DNA from: CAVQBP01 sp964448105
GTDB taxonomy: Bacteria; Bacteroidota; Ignavibacteria; Ignavibacteriales; Ignavibacteriaceae
NCBI GenBank assembly: GCA_964448105.1
Contig: CAYUVK010000112.1
Coordinates: 1 to 16,915 of the forward strand
Direction of reading: 5' to 3'
DNA length: 16,915 bases
Made by a program: the position numbers and the translations under genes. The notes beneath the pieces were generated by a model. The model saw nothing but the letters and a program-made list of their open reading frames with translations. It was not told the DNA's origin and did not search any database. Position 1 is the stretch's first letter, and each line of letters starts with the position of its first letter. This document shows, in pieces, positions 1 to 7,468 of the stretch.

Positions 1-85
1 ATCTTGGACATCTATTCACCATCTAAAGCCATAAGTATAATTATAAAACAGTAAAAAATTTGAAAGGTTGCTTATACAGTTCCAG
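1..85. other. Left-edge segment, no confident gene
   Basis: This short stretch lies downstream of the minus-strand Sel1 gene. Plus frame 1 stays open from base 1 to a TAA at 52-54 and would encode the last 17 residues of a gene entering from the left. That peptide is too short to recognise, and an AT-rich sequence can stay open this long by chance. I see no terminator hairpin with a T-tract for the Sel1 gene here. Confidence 0.3.
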
Positions 86-1678
86 TTAATTAATTTTAAA
101 TTCTTCTTTATCGGGTCGAATATCATTATACATTCTTTTCAGTTCTTCGTATGCAAAGCTGTTCCCTCTTTGAGCGGCTGTTCTATAATATTTTACAGCA
201 TCGGCTTTATCTTTATTTAATCCTATTCCTTTTTCATAGCAGTACGCCAATGTTACTTGTGAAAGAATTGAGCCAAGACTATCTCCCTTTATTAAAGTTT
301 CAATTGCAGAATTTAATTCGTTGGTTTTCAGGTAACCGAAGATTTCTGCGGCGGCAAGCCGGATTTTTGCTTCCATACTTCCCAGCTTTTCCGATTCTTT
401 CCAGAATGTAAATGCTTTATCTTGATCTTTCTTTACAACGAGTCCGGTATTATAAACTAAGCCTAATTCATTTATTGCGGGAAGATATTGTCTCTCTGCA
501 GCTTGTTTTAAAAGCTGGATTGCATCTTCCTGTACAATCTGGTTATTAAAACCGAATGCAAATAAACCATACCAGACGAACATTGCTTCGGGATCTTTTT
601 CTTTTATTAACCTTTGCAGCTCACCGGCAATCTCTTTATCCTTAATTAAATTCCATATTAGCCATGGTGATTTGGGAGAATCTAATCTTAATGCTCTAAT
701 ATAATAGGACAATGCAGTAATTATATTTTCAGGATAATAAATCCCTTTTTCGTAAAACCTCCCTATAAAATTTAATGCTTCCGGGCTTCCGGATTCTGCA
801 GACTCCAGTAGTGCCGGGATATCTGTTGAATCAATTTTAGGTAATGCATTGTCGAATTCAGTTAGAGTATCCAGTATTTTTTTATTTCCTGTTAAAAGTA
901 GATCTTTTAGAAGCATTTGGTTTGATACTTCTTTAATAGTGTCGGTTGCAGCTTCAAAATCTATAAATGATAAGCCTAAAGTAGATGAAAGTGAATTATT
1001 TCCATTCTCTGTTTTTTCATTTTTTTTATTGGAGTTTTTCATATCTGCTGTATCAAGCAAAGATACCGGAACTTTTTCTTTTAATTCTTTTAGTGTCTTT
1101 TTGGCCGGTTCATAACCTGCATCGGATGCTTTCTTAACCCACCTATAAGCCGTTGCCCAATCCCGTTTTACAACCAAGTTATCGGTATGGAATATTCCGA
1201 TAATGTATTCGGCTTGCGGCATATTATCTTTTGCAGCTTTCATAAAATAATCATATGCATCAAAAGGATCCCATTTAACTCCCCAACCGTTCATTAATAA
1301 AATACCGTAATTAAACTCTGCAGCAGTTAGTTTTTTTTCAACCGCTTTTTGTATCCAGTATGCTCCAAGTATTGTATCAGCCGGGACACCATCCCCTAAC
1401 AGATACCTGATTCCCAGCTCGTGCATTGCTAAAGGATCACCCGAATTTGCTTCCCGGATTAAATTAAATTGTTTCCATAATTGATATGAAAGATCAGGCT
1501 GATAAAAAAATGTAACCCTTTTTTCGGGCTGATTTTTTTTAAATGCCAGGCTTGAAGTTGAATCCTGGGATGGAATTTTCTCGACAAAATTGGAATTAGG
1601 CATACATGTTTGAACATCAATAACAAAAATCAAAAAAAATACAAATAGAACGTCAAAAAGCAAATTATTCTTTAACAA
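86..1678 (-). CDS. Exported Sel1-like repeat (SLR/TPR superfamily) protein
   Basis: A 530-residue solenoid protein built from Sel1-like repeats. The first array covers about residues 78-200, with blocks such as LGIRYLLGDGV followed by A-x-x-W-x-x-KA. A polar linker with little repeat character (about 205-285, rich in Asn, Lys and Ser) follows. A second array runs from about 288 to 515, for example ELGLVYNTGLVVKKDQDKAF and YCYEKGIGLNKDKADAVKYY. The N-terminus is a hydrophobic signal sequence (about residues 5-22) ending in VQTC, so Cys25 could be lipidated, although this is a poor lipobox. The start codon is TTG, preceded eight bases upstream by AAGGA; the next in-frame Met is residue 26, which would remove the signal, so TTG is preferred. 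Sel1 repeats usually mediate protein-protein contacts; the partner is unknown. It is transcribed divergently from citrate synthase. Confidence 0.85.
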   Translation of the reverse strand: MLKNNLLFDVLFVFFLIFVIDVQTCMPNSNFVEKIPSQDSTSSLAFKKNQPEKRVTFFYQPDLSYQLWKQFNLIREANSGDPLAMHELGIRYLLGDGVPADTILGAYWIQKAVEKKLTAAEFNYGILLMNGWGVKWDPFDAYDYFMKAAKDNMPQAEYIIGIFHTDNLVVKRDWATAYRWVKKASDAGYEPAKKTLKELKEKVPVSLLDTADMKNSNKKNEKTENGNNSLSSTLGLSFIDFEAATDTIKEVSNQMLLKDLLLTGNKKILDTLTEFDNALPKIDSTDIPALLESAESGSPEALNFIGRFYEKGIYYPENIITALSYYIRALRLDSPKSPWLIWNLIKDKEIAGELQRLIKEKDPEAMFVWYGLFAFGFNNQIVQEDAIQLLKQAAERQYLPAINELGLVYNTGLVVKKDQDKAFTFWKESEKLGSMEAKIRLAAAEIFGYLKTNELNSAIETLIKGDSLGSILSQVTLAYCYEKGIGLNKDKADAVKYYRTAAQRGNSFAYEELKRMYNDIRPDKEEFKIN

Positions 1679-1702
1679 TAGAAAAATCCTTTTAATTCAT
1701 GC

Positions 1703-1710
1703 CAAATTTA
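1703..1710 (-). promoter_or_regulatory. Possible -7 element of the Sel1-repeat gene
   Basis: The minus strand reads TAAATTTG, matching the Bacteroidota -7 form TAnnTTTG, about 25 bases before the TTG start. No convincing TTG lies about 20 bases further upstream. A hit of this kind is expected by chance in AT-rich intergenic DNA, so this is only a candidate. Confidence 0.22.
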
Positions 1711-1824
1711 ATATTTTATTACTATTAAAATAACCCTAATAATTTTTATATAATATTAATATTCGACAATCAGCATAAAAGAATGGTTTTATTCATTATT
1801 TCAAAATTTAAAAATTGAAGGACT

Positions 1825-1898
1825 GTTCAAACCAAAATCTCTTGAACTTAAAACAACCCCTGTTTTAAAAAAATATTTAACAAAGAACCCTGTTAAAT
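1825..1898. repeat. Three consecutive stem-loops in the Sel1/citrate synthase intergenic region
   Basis: Three perfect inverted repeats follow one another. The first (1825-1847) has arms GTTCAA and TTGAAC around 11 bases. The second (1848-1868) has arms TTAAAACA and TGTTTTAA around the loop ACCCC. The third (1875-1898) has arms ATTTAACA and TGTTAAAT around AAGAACCC. The second and third share an inner AACA...CCC-TGTT core and look related. None is followed by a T-tract in either direction, so they are not standard intrinsic terminators. They lie 110-183 bases before the citrate synthase start, just upstream of a possible promoter, and could be operator sites or leader RNA structure. The rest of 1679-2007 holds no gene that I can support. 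Confidence 0.5.
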
Positions 1899-1919
1899 TT
1901 ATTGTAATTATTTTTTCAG

Positions 1920-1927
1920 TAAATTTG
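1920..1927 (+). promoter_or_regulatory. Possible -7 element of the citrate synthase gene
   Basis: TAAATTTG matches the Bacteroidota TAnnTTTG form. Nineteen bases upstream there is TTT (1898-1900) rather than TTG, so the -33 part is imperfect. An overlapping sigma70-like TATATT at 1934-1939 is an alternative. Either would place the three stem-loops at or upstream of the promoter. Confidence 0.28.
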
Positions 1928-2007
1928 TATCATTATATTCTTGTAGGAAAAAAAGTAATTTTATCAATCAATTGAATAAAAAATTATATAAAAGGAGAAC
2001 GCTTTAA

Positions 2008-3288
2008 ATGTCGGATATTCGGAATAAACTAAGCAAAAAGATTGATGAGTGGCGTAAAGAAGAAAAATTAATTATGGAGAAAGCAGGAAATAAAGAATTA
2101 TCTTCTGTTACTGTTAGCCAGGCATTTGGAGGAATGCGCGGAGTTAGAGCTTTAATTTGCGATACTTCAAGAGTACCCCAGGATGAAGGTTTAATTATTA
2201 GAGGAATACATCTAAAAAAATTAATTGATAACACTCCCGAAGAAATTTATTTTTTACTCCTTACCGGCGAATTACCGACAAAAGATGAGCTATCCGGTTT
2301 TTCATCTGAAATTAAAAGCAGGAAAAAAGTTCCTGACTATGTTTGGGATGTCCTGAAACATATGCCGAAAGATTCTCATCCGATGACGATGTTTAATACT
2401 GCAATACTTATACTGCAGAAAGAATCTGTTTTTCAGAAAGAATATGATGCAGGAATTAGAAAAGAAGATTATTGGAAACCTACTTTGGAAGATGCTATAA
2501 ATATTATAGCAAAGCTTCCTGCAATTGCTGCAGGTCTTTATAGAATGAGATTTAATAAAGGAGAAATAATTTCTGCCGAACCGGAATCCGATTTAAGCGG
2601 TGATTATGTTCATATGCTCGGGAAGGAATTTGAAACAGAAGATTTTTATGATCTTATGAAACTTTATCTTGTAGCTCATTGTGATCATGAAGGGGGTAAT
2701 GTTAGTGCATTAGCAACACAAACAATAAATTCTGCATTGTCAGACCTTTATTACTCCATATCTGGAGGATTTAACGGCTTGGCGGGTCCGCTTCATGGTT
2801 TGGCAAACCAGGAAAGTTTAAAATGGATACTTGAATTAATGAATAAATATGGCGGTACTCCTTCGGAAGACCAATTAAAGAATTTTGTTCGCGAAACATT
2901 AAATTCCGGTAAGGTTATACCGGGATATGGTCATGCAGTTCTGCGGGTTACAGATCCGAGGTTTGAAGCATTTCTAAATTTCGGGAAAAAGCATTTTCCG
3001 GAGGACCCGGTTTTTTTGACTGTTTCAAGATTATTTGAAGTAGTTCCGGTTGAATTAAAAAAACTTGATAAAGTAAAAAATCCATGGCCTAATGTCGATG
3101 CTGCTACCGGTTCTTTATTATACCATTATGGCTTAAAGGAATTTTCTTATTATACCGTAATGTTTGCTGTTTCAAGAAGCTTAGGTTTAACTGCACAAGC
3201 TGTATTAAACAGGGCGTTGTTGAAACCTTTGATCAGACCAAAATCAGTTACTACTGAAGATATAAAGGAGCTTATAAATAGTAAATGA
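2008..3288 (+). CDS. gltA: Citrate synthase, eukaryote-like type
   Basis: Condenses acetyl-CoA and oxaloacetate to citrate, the entry step of the TCA cycle, in the cytoplasm. The 426-residue sequence closely follows the mitochondrial citrate synthase pattern: FGGMRGVRAL near residues 40-49, DHEGGNVSA at 226-234, GLAGPLHGLANQE at 257-269, GKVIPGYGHAVLR at 301-313 and KNPWPNVDA at 357-365. The catalytic triad is His263, His309 and Asp364, which matches pig heart His274, His320 and Asp375 with a constant offset of 11. It lacks the N-terminal domain of hexameric, NADH-sensitive GltA. The ATG start is set by a strong AAAGGAG ending ten bases upstream. It appears to be monocistronic, followed by 207 bp before pyrG. 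Similar eukaryote-type enzymes are known from some bacteria, such as Geobacteraceae. Confidence 0.95.
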   Translation: MSDIRNKLSKKIDEWRKEEKLIMEKAGNKELSSVTVSQAFGGMRGVRALICDTSRVPQDEGLIIRGIHLKKLIDNTPEEIYFLLLTGELPTKDELSGFSSEIKSRKKVPDYVWDVLKHMPKDSHPMTMFNTAILILQKESVFQKEYDAGIRKEDYWKPTLEDAINIIAKLPAIAAGLYRMRFNKGEIISAEPESDLSGDYVHMLGKEFETEDFYDLMKLYLVAHCDHEGGNVSALATQTINSALSDLYYSISGGFNGLAGPLHGLANQESLKWILELMNKYGGTPSEDQLKNFVRETLNSGKVIPGYGHAVLRVTDPRFEAFLNFGKKHFPEDPVFLTVSRLFEVVPVELKKLDKVKNPWPNVDAATGSLLYHYGLKEFSYYTVMFAVSRSLGLTAQAVLNRALLKPLIRPKSVTTEDIKELINSK

Positions 3289-3446
3289 ATCTATTTTAAA
3301 AATTAGGAAGTATGATTAAATAATAGAAGTAAAGAATTTATATATAAAAAAACTTATTATTTATTTCTCTTTTACACTTATTTCTGTCCGGATCCAAAAA
3401 TTTTATAAAAAATAATATCTTCTTTTATTTTTCATATCAATTAAAA

Positions 3447-3477
3447 TTGACACTCGTAATAAGTTATTCTATATTTG
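3447..3477 (+). promoter_or_regulatory. Promoter of pyrG
   Basis: TTGACA (3447-3452), a 17-base spacer and TATATT (3470-3475) form a near-perfect sigma70 promoter. The same bases also read as a Bacteroidota promoter: TTG, 20 bases, then TATATTTG (3470-3477). The predicted transcription start falls near 3482-3483, at the beginning of a run of eight A residues (3483-3490), only about 13 bases before the pyrG ATG. The GAGGG at 3477-3481 would then be largely outside the mRNA and probably does not act as a ribosome binding site. Confidence 0.6.
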
Positions 3478-3495
3478 AGGGCAAAAAAAATTTAA

Positions 3496-5136
3496 ATGGC
3501 TTCGGGAAGAAAAGTAAAGTTTATATTTGTTACAGGTGGTGTTGTTTCATCTTTAGGAAAGGGAATCACTGCCTCTTCTCTTGGTCTTCTTCTCAAACAA
3601 CGGGGATATAAAGTTACAATTCAAAAGTTTGATCCTTACATTAATGTCGATCCTGGAACAATGAGCCCGTTCCAGCATGGTGAAGTCTATGTAACTGATG
3701 ACGGGGCTGAAACTGACCTCGATCTCGGTCATTATGAACGGTTTCTCGATGTTAACATGACAAAAGCTAATAACACTACTACAGGTCAAGTTTATAACGA
3801 AGTTATTACTAAAGAAAGACGTGGAGATTACTTAGGAGCAACAGTTCAAGTTATTCCTCATATTACCGATGAAATTAAATACCGTCTTACAAAGTTAAGT
3901 GAACTTGGAGAGTATGATATTATTATTACGGAAATAGGGGGTACAGTTGGTGATATTGAGTCTCTCCCTTTTATTGAAGCAATACGCCAGTTGATGCTTT
4001 CATTTGGAAGAAAGAATACTCTAAGTATTCATGTAACTCTTGTACCGTATATTCCTGCAGCTCACGAAGTTAAAACTAAACCAACTCAACATAGTGTAAA
4101 GAATCTTCTGGAACTTGGGATTCAACCTGATATTTTGATTTGCCGTTCTGAAAATAAATTATCTAAAGATATAAGGGATAAAATAGCGCTCTTTTGTAAT
4201 GTTGATTCCAAAGCTGTTATTTCTGCTTATGATTGCTCTTCAATTTATGAAGTACCTCTAGTCCTATTTAAAGAAAAATTGGATCTTCTGGTAATTAATC
4301 GGCTACACTTAAACGATAAAAAAATTAAGTTGGATGATTGGGAAAATTTTATTGTTAAGGTTAAAAATCCCGCAAAAACTGTAGAAATTGCTGTTATCGG
4401 AAAATATATTGAACATGTAGATGCATATAAAAGTATTTGGGAATCTTTTATTCATGCAGGTGCGGAAAATGATGCAAAGGTAATTGTTAGAGCTGTTAAT
4501 GCCGAAGATTGTGAAATGAATGATGTTGCTAAAATTCTTGATGGTGTCAGCGGAATTCTTGTCCCCGGAGGCTTCGGCGAAAGGGGGATTGAAGGAAAAC
4601 TAAAAGCGGTTCAATATGCAAGGGAAAATAATATTCCTTATTTTGGGATATGTCTTGGACTTCAATGTGCAGTTATTGAATTTTCGAGGAATGTTTGCGG
4701 TATGAATAAAGCAAATAGTTCTGAGTTTAAAAAGAATAGATACAATGTAATTGATTGGATGCCTGATCAGAAAAATATAAAAAATATGGGTGCTACAATG
4801 CGGCTTGGCGCTTACCCTTGTGTAATTGAACCAGGTACAAATGCTCATAAGGCATATAAATCAGATTATATTTCAGAGCGGCATAGGCACAGGTTTGAAG
4901 TAAACAACAAGTTTAGAAAAATTCTGTCTGAAAACGGAATGGTTTTTAGCGGCTTATCACCGGATAGGGAACTAGTTGAAATTATTGAAATTCCTGATCA
5001 TCCATGGTTCCTCGGCTGTCAATTTCACCCTGAACTTAAATCACGCGCAACTAAAGCACATCCTTTGTTTCGAAGTTTTGTTGAGGCAGCTTTAAAATAT
5101 TCAGAAGAAAAAAAGGCATCTTTATTAAATGTTTAA
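3496..5136 (+). CDS. pyrG: CTP synthase (glutamine-hydrolysing)
   Basis: Makes CTP from UTP, ATP and glutamine, the last step of pyrimidine nucleotide synthesis, in the cytoplasm. At 546 residues it has the family's full length. The N-terminal amidoligase domain begins with FVTGGVVSSLGKGI (residues 11-24, P-loop) and includes QKFDPYINVDPGTMSP and EIGGTVGDIES. The C-terminal class I glutamine amidotransferase domain (about 296-535) has the oxyanion strand GILVPGGFGERG, the nucleophile Cys386 in GICLGLQ, and the catalytic pair His511 and Glu513 in CQFHPELKSR. All catalytic residues are present. The ATG is preceded by an A-rich stretch rather than a normal Shine-Dalgarno. Its last 8 bp overlap the following TPR gene, so the two are probably translated from one mRNA. 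Confidence 0.97.
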   Translation: MASGRKVKFIFVTGGVVSSLGKGITASSLGLLLKQRGYKVTIQKFDPYINVDPGTMSPFQHGEVYVTDDGAETDLDLGHYERFLDVNMTKANNTTTGQVYNEVITKERRGDYLGATVQVIPHITDEIKYRLTKLSELGEYDIIITEIGGTVGDIESLPFIEAIRQLMLSFGRKNTLSIHVTLVPYIPAAHEVKTKPTQHSVKNLLELGIQPDILICRSENKLSKDIRDKIALFCNVDSKAVISAYDCSSIYEVPLVLFKEKLDLLVINRLHLNDKKIKLDDWENFIVKVKNPAKTVEIAVIGKYIEHVDAYKSIWESFIHAGAENDAKVIVRAVNAEDCEMNDVAKILDGVSGILVPGGFGERGIEGKLKAVQYARENNIPYFGICLGLQCAVIEFSRNVCGMNKANSSEFKKNRYNVIDWMPDQKNIKNMGATMRLGAYPCVIEPGTNAHKAYKSDYISERHRHRFEVNNKFRKILSENGMVFSGLSPDRELVEIIEIPDHPWFLGCQFHPELKSRATKAHPLFRSFVEAALKYSEEKKASLLNV

Positions 5137-6661
5137 TTCTTTCTTCAATGTCTTTAGATTTAAAGTCATTATATCATCATTTCTTTTTTTATATCTTGTT
5201 ATTACGCCTAAAATCTTTTCATCATCCCCAACCGATAAAGGAATTGAAGACTTGGTTGTCAAAGGACTGGATAAATCATATAATTTCAAATGGGATGAAG
5301 CCGAACAGATTTTTACAAAGATAGAAAATCAATTTCCCGGAGATCCCAGAGGATATCATTTCGAAGCAAGCATTTATTTGTGGTATTATTTAAGCAGTAA
5401 AGAAGATAGCGAGTATGATAATTTTCTGCACTATTCCGATTTAACTATTGAAAAGGGGAACAAGCTTCTAGAGAAAGAACCTGAAAATAAAGATTTATTG
5501 TATATCATTGGTACAGATTATACTTTCCGGGCTATTGTTTTCTCTAAAGCCGGGCACTACTTAGATGCTGCCTGGGCAACCAAAAAATCCGAATCATACT
5601 TAAATAGGGTTCTGGAAATTGATTCCACATATTATGATGCTTACCTTGGCCTGGGACTTTATAATTTTGCCGTAGGACAGATTCCTTCCGCATTTAAATG
5701 GGCTTTAAGCTTGGCAGGTATTGACGGGGATAAATCGGAAGGAATTAAATATATAAGCAAATGTGCAAAAAACGGATATTTTTCCAAGATTGACGCACAA
5801 TATTATCTTTCGCAAATTTTAGCTGAAGTTTTATTTAATTATGATTCTGCTTCGCTTTATTTGAAAAGTCTCATTCAAAGGTATCCGAACAATCTTATAT
5901 TTAATTATTCGTATGCTAGTTTGGAAATTAAAAGACATCATCTTGATCAAGCACAGAGAGTATTGGAAAAAATTGTTACTGTGGATACTTCTAAGTTTAT
6001 TCAATTAATTTCTCTATCAAATTTTTTACTGGGGGATATTTTATATAAGAAAAATGATTTTAATTCTGCAATAGATTTTTATCAAAATTTTCTAACACGA
6101 ACACGGGATAACGATTATACCGGTATCGCAGCATATCGTCTTGGAATATGTTATGAAATTTCCGGCGATACTGTATCTGCTAAAAAATATTTTGAACAAT
6201 CCCAAAACGGAAATACGGATCTCGACGATGATATTTATGCTAAGAGAAAAGGAGAGATTTATTTAAATAGAGATCTGGACAGCAATGAAGTTAAAGTTAT
6301 AAAAGCTGCAAATAAAATTGATGCAGGTAGATTTCAATCTGCTTACAATGATTTATATAAATTAATCCCTGTTATCAAAGATGATGATTTAAAGGCAGAA
6401 GTTTATTTATATTTAAGCTCAGCTGCTTTTGGATTGAACAATTATGATGAATCTTTAAAGATGGGTTTTGCTGCTCAAAGTATAAATGCAGAAGAAGAAA
6501 AATGGATTAAACCATTTGCTGTATATTATATCGCAAGAGCTTATAAAAAAATGGATAATACTGTTGCATTCAAAAACTTTATAAATGAAGCTGGAAGTTA
6601 TGAAGATTATGATTATCAGAATAAATTAAGAAATTTGATATATGCCATTAAATTAAAATGA
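5129..6661 (+). CDS. Exported tetratricopeptide-repeat protein, TTC39/IML2-like features
   Basis: A 510-residue helical-repeat protein of unknown function. Residues 9-30 form a hydrophobic N-terminal signal (basic residue, then IISSFLFLYLVI), probably a cleaved signal peptide, so a periplasmic or surface location is likely. No lipobox Cys follows. TPR-like helix pairs run through the rest, for example 51-66 (NFKWDEAEQIFTKIEN), 300-325 and 330-358. The segment at about 171-208 (GLGLYNFAVGQIPSAFKWAL, then GIDGD-K-SEG) recalls the signature of the eukaryotic TTC39/IML2 outer-membrane TPR family; this comparison is from memory and uncertain. It starts inside the end of pyrG (ATG within AAATGTTTAA), so it is translationally coupled to it, though no functional link to CTP synthesis is evident. 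Confidence 0.85.
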   Translation: MFNSFFNVFRFKVIISSFLFLYLVITPKIFSSSPTDKGIEDLVVKGLDKSYNFKWDEAEQIFTKIENQFPGDPRGYHFEASIYLWYYLSSKEDSEYDNFLHYSDLTIEKGNKLLEKEPENKDLLYIIGTDYTFRAIVFSKAGHYLDAAWATKKSESYLNRVLEIDSTYYDAYLGLGLYNFAVGQIPSAFKWALSLAGIDGDKSEGIKYISKCAKNGYFSKIDAQYYLSQILAEVLFNYDSASLYLKSLIQRYPNNLIFNYSYASLEIKRHHLDQAQRVLEKIVTVDTSKFIQLISLSNFLLGDILYKKNDFNSAIDFYQNFLTRTRDNDYTGIAAYRLGICYEISGDTVSAKKYFEQSQNGNTDLDDDIYAKRKGEIYLNRDLDSNEVKVIKAANKIDAGRFQSAYNDLYKLIPVIKDDDLKAEVYLYLSSAAFGLNNYDESLKMGFAAQSINAEEEKWIKPFAVYYIARAYKKMDNTVAFKNFINEAGSYEDYDYQNKLRNLIYAIKLK

Positions 6662-6729
6662 TTCGATCATTAGATATAATTTTAATTTAGTTTTTATATT
6701 TAAATAATTTATTAAGTAAAAATTTACAA

Positions 6730-7335
6730 TTGAAAATAGCAGTCTTTGTCTCCGGTAGAGGTTCTAATCTTCAGGCTATATTAAATTCACCCGAATTAAA
6801 AAATGTTGCTGAAGTTAAAGCAGTTTTTAGCGATAAAATTGACTGTGCTGCTTTTAATATAGCTAAAAACTTTTCAATAACAACTTATAGCCTTGGTAAT
6901 AAAGAAGGTTGCCTTGCTTATAATGACTTGGCAGAAAAATTAAAACAATTAGAAATAGAATTTATTGTCCTCGCCGGTTTCTTAAAATTAATTCCTAACG
7001 AAGTAATTAAAAATTATAAGTGGAAGATTATTAATATACATCCTGCGCTGCTTCCGTCTTTCGGAGGAAAGGGGATGTATGGAATAAATGTTCATAAAGC
7101 AGTTTTTAATTCCTCTGCGAAAGTATCAGGCGCAACTGTACATTTCGTTGACGAAACTTACGATACAGGAAAAATAATTGCTCAGCAATGTGTGGATATT
7201 TCTGACGTAAAATCTCCTGAAGAAATAGCTGAAAAAGTATTAAAAATAGAACATAAGATTTTACCCTATGTTATTTTTAACATTGTCAGCGGAAAAGTAA
7301 AAGTTATTAATGAAAGAGTTACGGTAGAAAAATAA
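6730..7335 (+). CDS. purN: Phosphoribosylglycinamide formyltransferase (GAR transformylase)
   Basis: Transfers a formyl group from 10-formyltetrahydrofolate to GAR, the third step of purine synthesis. The 201 residues cover the full PurN fold. FVSGRGSNLQAIL at the N-terminus binds the phosphate of GAR. NIHPALLPSF carries the catalytic Asn and His, and HFVDETYDTGKIIAQ carries the catalytic Asp. The start is TTG: the next Met comes far too late and would remove the phosphate-binding loop. No clear Shine-Dalgarno sequence is visible in the AT-rich 68 bp separating it from the TPR gene. It is followed by purH, a pathway neighbour, but 133 bp with a hairpin lie between them. No PurT-like ATP-grasp features are present. 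Confidence 0.95.
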   Translation: MKIAVFVSGRGSNLQAILNSPELKNVAEVKAVFSDKIDCAAFNIAKNFSITTYSLGNKEGCLAYNDLAEKLKQLEIEFIVLAGFLKLIPNEVIKNYKWKIINIHPALLPSFGGKGMYGINVHKAVFNSSAKVSGATVHFVDETYDTGKIIAQQCVDISDVKSPEEIAEKVLKIEHKILPYVIFNIVSGKVKVINERVTVEK

Positions 7336-7354
7336 TACTGGCATACGAATTGTG

Positions 7355-7375
7355 TAAAAATCATTTAGATTTTTA
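7355..7375 (+). terminator. Hairpin between purN and purH, possible weak terminator or pause site
   Basis: Arms TAAAAATC (7355-7362) and GATTTTTA (7368-7375) pair perfectly around ATTTA and are followed by the T-rich tail TCTTTTCTTCCTT. The shape is that of an intrinsic terminator, starting 20 bases after the purN stop. The stem has only one G-C pair, so it may be weak, allowing read-through into purH. Confidence 0.4.
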
Positions 7376-7387
7376 TCTTTTCTTCCT

Positions 7388-7395
7388 TATGTTTG
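7388..7395 (+). promoter_or_regulatory. Possible -7 element of purH
   Basis: TATGTTTG matches TAnnTTTG and lies about 74 bases before the purH start, just after the purN hairpin. No TTG is found at the expected -33 position, where the hairpin itself lies. If real, purH would have its own promoter. Confidence 0.22.
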
Positions 7396-7468
7396 TTGAA
7401 TAAAATCTTATCTTTTTTCCTAAATATGTTTAAGTTTATTAATAAAAAATTAATGGAAGTTATTTGAA

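Noticed and set aside
1..54. Open plus-strand frame 1 ending in TAA, possible C-terminus of an upstream gene
   Set aside because: Only 17 codons with no recognisable motif; chance is as likely.
1848..1868. Stem-loop read as an intrinsic terminator
   Set aside because: No T-tract follows it on either strand, and no gene ends nearby.
3351..3465. Inverted repeat AACTTATTA and TAATAAGTT flanking the gap before pyrG
   Set aside because: Nine A/T-rich bases separated by almost 100 bp; expected by chance and not a plausible hairpin.
3477..3481. GAGGG as the pyrG Shine-Dalgarno
   Set aside because: It lies 14 bases before the ATG, too far, and overlaps the promoter upstream of the likely transcription start.
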